This document shows, piece after piece, positions 4,828-6,010 of a stretch of DNA of 6,010 bases; position 1 is the first letter of the stretch; each line of letters starts with the position of its first letter. The stretch is from Nitrospira sp. UBA2083. GTDB taxonomy: Bacteria > Nitrospirota > Nitrospiria > Nitrospirales > Nitrospiraceae. The position numbers and the translations under genes are program-made. The stretch is from positions 29,492-35,501 of the forward strand of contig DCZN01000063.1 of the NCBI GenBank assembly GCA_002331625.1, written 5' to 3'. The notes under the pieces are model-generated. The model was not told where the DNA came from. It searched no databases and was given only the letters and a program-made list of their open reading frames with translations.

Positions 4828-5247
4828 CTAGATAAACAGCTTCGTTTCCGCATGCTCGGTCAGCTTAAGGATCGCAGGAAGGCCCATCACCTCGTCAACA
4901 TTCTTTTCCACGGCAGCACTATCCACACCCATGTACTCCAGTCCGGCGCTGCAGGCAATCAGCCGCAGTTGGCCGACATGCTTGGCATCCTGAAACATTT
5001 CGGAGATCGTGGGCACCTTCTTCTCTTTGAGCAATCGAGCTACGTCCTCGGCTGACCCTGCATATTCCAGCGGAAAATCGATCTGATCGATTTTTCCTTC
5101 TGCGAGTTTTTTGATCGTCCAGAACAGCAAGACAATAATCACGTCTTTGCCCATCGCCGCGGCCGTCATGCCGAGTGTGGCCACCTGGTGCAGCTTATCG
5201 TAGGTGGCATTGTGGGCGAAAATGACAAACTTTGGCTTAGTCGACAT
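4828..5247 (-). CDS. Small DsrE-family protein with a single cysteine
   Basis: Encodes 139 residues from ATG 5247-5245. A DsrE/F-type Rossmann fold is suggested by strand KFVIFAHNA (6-14), helix YDKLHQVATLGMTAAAMG (16-33), strand DVIIVLLFWTIKKL (35-48), SEMFQDAKHVG (82-92), and strand-loop RLIACSAGLEYMGVD (95-109) with C99 the only cysteine. Members of this superfamily carry sulfur on that cysteine or bind small ligands in sulfur relays; others have no known role. C99 lies in the same IAC...MG context as C136 of the DsrE2 protein at 1342-1872, and both chains end in LFI. The gene starts 2 nt after the stop of the exported-protein gene upstream, with no strong Shine-Dalgarno of its own, so translation is probably coupled. 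There is no signal peptide, so it is cytoplasmic. Family fairly sure, function unknown. Confidence 0.8.
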   Translation of the reverse strand: MSTKPKFVIFAHNATYDKLHQVATLGMTAAAMGKDVIIVLLFWTIKKLAEGKIDQIDFPLEYAGSAEDVARLLKEKKVPTISEMFQDAKHVGQLRLIACSAGLEYMGVDSAAVEKNVDEVMGLPAILKLTEHAETKLFI

Positions 5248-5249
5248 GC

Positions 5250-5603
5250 CTACTTCTTCTGTGCACGTGTTTTCACACTGTTCACGTAGTCGGTGATCGC
5301 GGCATCGACTTCGTCGGCCGTCATCGGACGATCGTGTATTTCGCTTTCATCGACGAGATAGCGCTCGTGATCTTTTTCTTGCTTCAGGATCACCGCATTC
5401 TCAGGCGTCACATCAATCAGCATGAACCATTCTTTCGCCCCCTGCACGATGACGACCTGTTTCCCGGCTCCTTTCTTCGTGACTTCGACCTGAAGCTCAT
5501 CGCCCGCATCAACCGCCCCCCTTACCCCCGATGCGGCACAGACAACTGATAGAAGAATGAGCAGGAACCGGAAGATCGTTGGAGCAGAGGTGTGCCAGAT
5601 CAT
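5250..5603 (-). CDS. Small exported protein of unknown function
   Basis: Encodes 117 residues from ATG 5603-5601, with GGAG (5614-5611) 7 nt before it. Residues 1-30 form a signal peptide: R12, hydrophobic core FLLILLSVVCAA (13-24), and a likely cut around residues 24-30. C22 has Val-Val before it and so does not make a lipobox. The mature part (about 90 residues) is hydrophilic, alternates short beta-like stretches (QVVIVQGAKEWFMLIDV, 49-65) with charged segments, and ends in a basic tail KTRAQKK. It has no other cysteine. I do not recognise the family. It is first in a two-gene operon with the DsrE protein at 4828-5247, which acts on the other side of the membrane if the signal peptide is used, so co-function is uncertain. 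Confidence 0.75.
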   Translation of the reverse strand: MIWHTSAPTIFRFLLILLSVVCAASGVRGAVDAGDELQVEVTKKGAGKQVVIVQGAKEWFMLIDVTPENAVILKQEKDHERYLVDESEIHDRPMTADEVDAAITDYVNSVKTRAQKK

Positions 5604-5624
5604 ACCGAGGCTCCATGCCGACTG

Positions 5625-5653
5625 ATTATAGCGATCGGAGTCGATGGCGTAAA
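5625..5653 (-). promoter_or_regulatory. Sigma70-type promoter for the exported-protein/DsrE operon
   Basis: On the minus strand, a perfect -10 TATAAT (5630-5625) is preceded after 17 nt by TTTACG (5653-5648, 4 of 6 to TTGACA). Transcription would begin near 5618, leaving a leader of about 15 nt that still contains the GGAG ribosome site. Geometry and orientation fit the gene start at 5603 well. Confidence 0.7.
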
Positions 5654-5714
5654 CACGAGACTAGAGCTGGCTTCAGCTTGAGAGGCATGAGAGCCCGTGT
5701 TAGGATGCCGCCCG

Positions 5715-6010
5715 ATGGATTGGCTTCTCTCGACCGTTCAGCAATACATTTCGACCGAAACTCTCGTAACCTTGACGGCCCTTTCGATCGTCTTCTTTGT
5801 GGGATCACTGATTGCCATCCCATTTATCCTCGTCCGACTGCCGACAGATTTCTTCGATACCCGTGTGCCGCGCCAGTGGATGGAAAATCACCTCCCCGTC
5901 CTGCGGTTACTCGGCCACATCGCCAAGAACGTTGTTGGAGCGATCTTTCTATTTGCAGGTTTCTTGATGTTGTTTCTACCGGGCCAAGGCATTCTCACCA
6001 TGTTGATCGG
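5715..6010 (+). CDS. Membrane protein with PGPGW-like motif, cut by the right window edge
   Basis: The open frame from ATG 5715 runs to the window end (98 full codons). AGGA (5702-5705) stands 9 nt before the start; an in-frame GTG at 5697 is a less likely alternative. Two hydrophobic segments are visible: residues 18-40 (TLTALSIVFFVGSLIAIPFILV region) and about 70-88 (AKNVVGAIFLFAGFLMLFLP region), joined by a basic/aromatic loop. Directly after the second segment comes LPGQGILTMLIG, which resembles the PGPGW-type turn of a family of small putative transmembrane proteins (PGxG followed by a second hydrophobic run). The protein is therefore probably in the inner membrane; its role is unknown. 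It is divergent from the exported-protein gene across a 111-nt gap, in which no convincing plus-strand promoter was found. The C-terminus is missing. Confidence 0.7.
   Translation, partial: MDWLLSTVQQYISTETLVTLTALSIVFFVGSLIAIPFILVRLPTDFFDTRVPRQWMENHLPVLRLLGHIAKNVVGAIFLFAGFLMLFLPGQGILTMLI

Overview
The window reads as a stretch of ordinary, densely coded bacterial chromosome of moderate to fairly high GC. The mix of genes (a DsrE2/TusA sulfur-carrier pair, a second small DsrE protein, a fused formiminotransferase-cyclodeaminase, a short bS21 and an endonuclease III with archaeal-like features) suggests a Nitrospira-like member of the Nitrospirota. That is an inference from protein style, not from a marker gene. 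I see no rRNA, tRNA, CRISPR array, insertion sequence, phage gene or attachment site.

Layout. Positions 1-1160 (minus strand) hold a complete single-component Rieske non-heme iron oxygenase. It is followed, with a probable 13-nt overlap, by the first codons of an exported protein that runs off the left edge. A good minus-strand sigma70-type promoter lies at 1218-1246. Positions 1161-1341 are a divergent control region. Rightward from it run a DsrE2-family protein (1342-1872, near-perfect Shine-Dalgarno) and a TusA-like sulfur carrier (1958-2200), ended by a strong intrinsic terminator (2231-2272). Only 17 nt after that terminator begins the glutamate formimidoyltransferase/cyclodeaminase fusion (2290-3756), followed on the same strand by rpsU (3838-4032) and nth (4098-4757). 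Positions 4758-4827 are a convergent junction with an imperfect inverted repeat that is G-rich on the minus strand. From the right, on the minus strand, a clear promoter (5625-5653) drives a small exported protein (5250-5603) and, 2 nt later, a DsrE-family protein (4828-5247). A divergent membrane-protein gene (PGPGW-like) starts at 5715 and leaves the window.

How the genes may work together. The most coherent functional theme is persulfide handling. DsrE2 plus TusA form a two-gene unit, and a second DsrE protein lies about 3 kb away. Each DsrE protein has a single cysteine, placed in the same 'IAC' context. No rhodanese, dsr, sox or hdr gene is visible, so the donor and acceptor of sulfur are unknown. 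The ftcD-rpsU-nth stretch combines one-carbon/histidine catabolism, translation and DNA repair, and probably reflects simple co-orientation. I found no clear evidence of a novel defence or mobile system. The items most worth following are the DsrE2/TusA/DsrE set, the candidate operator in front of it, the alternative hairpins in front of rpsU, and the terminator placed almost against ftcD.
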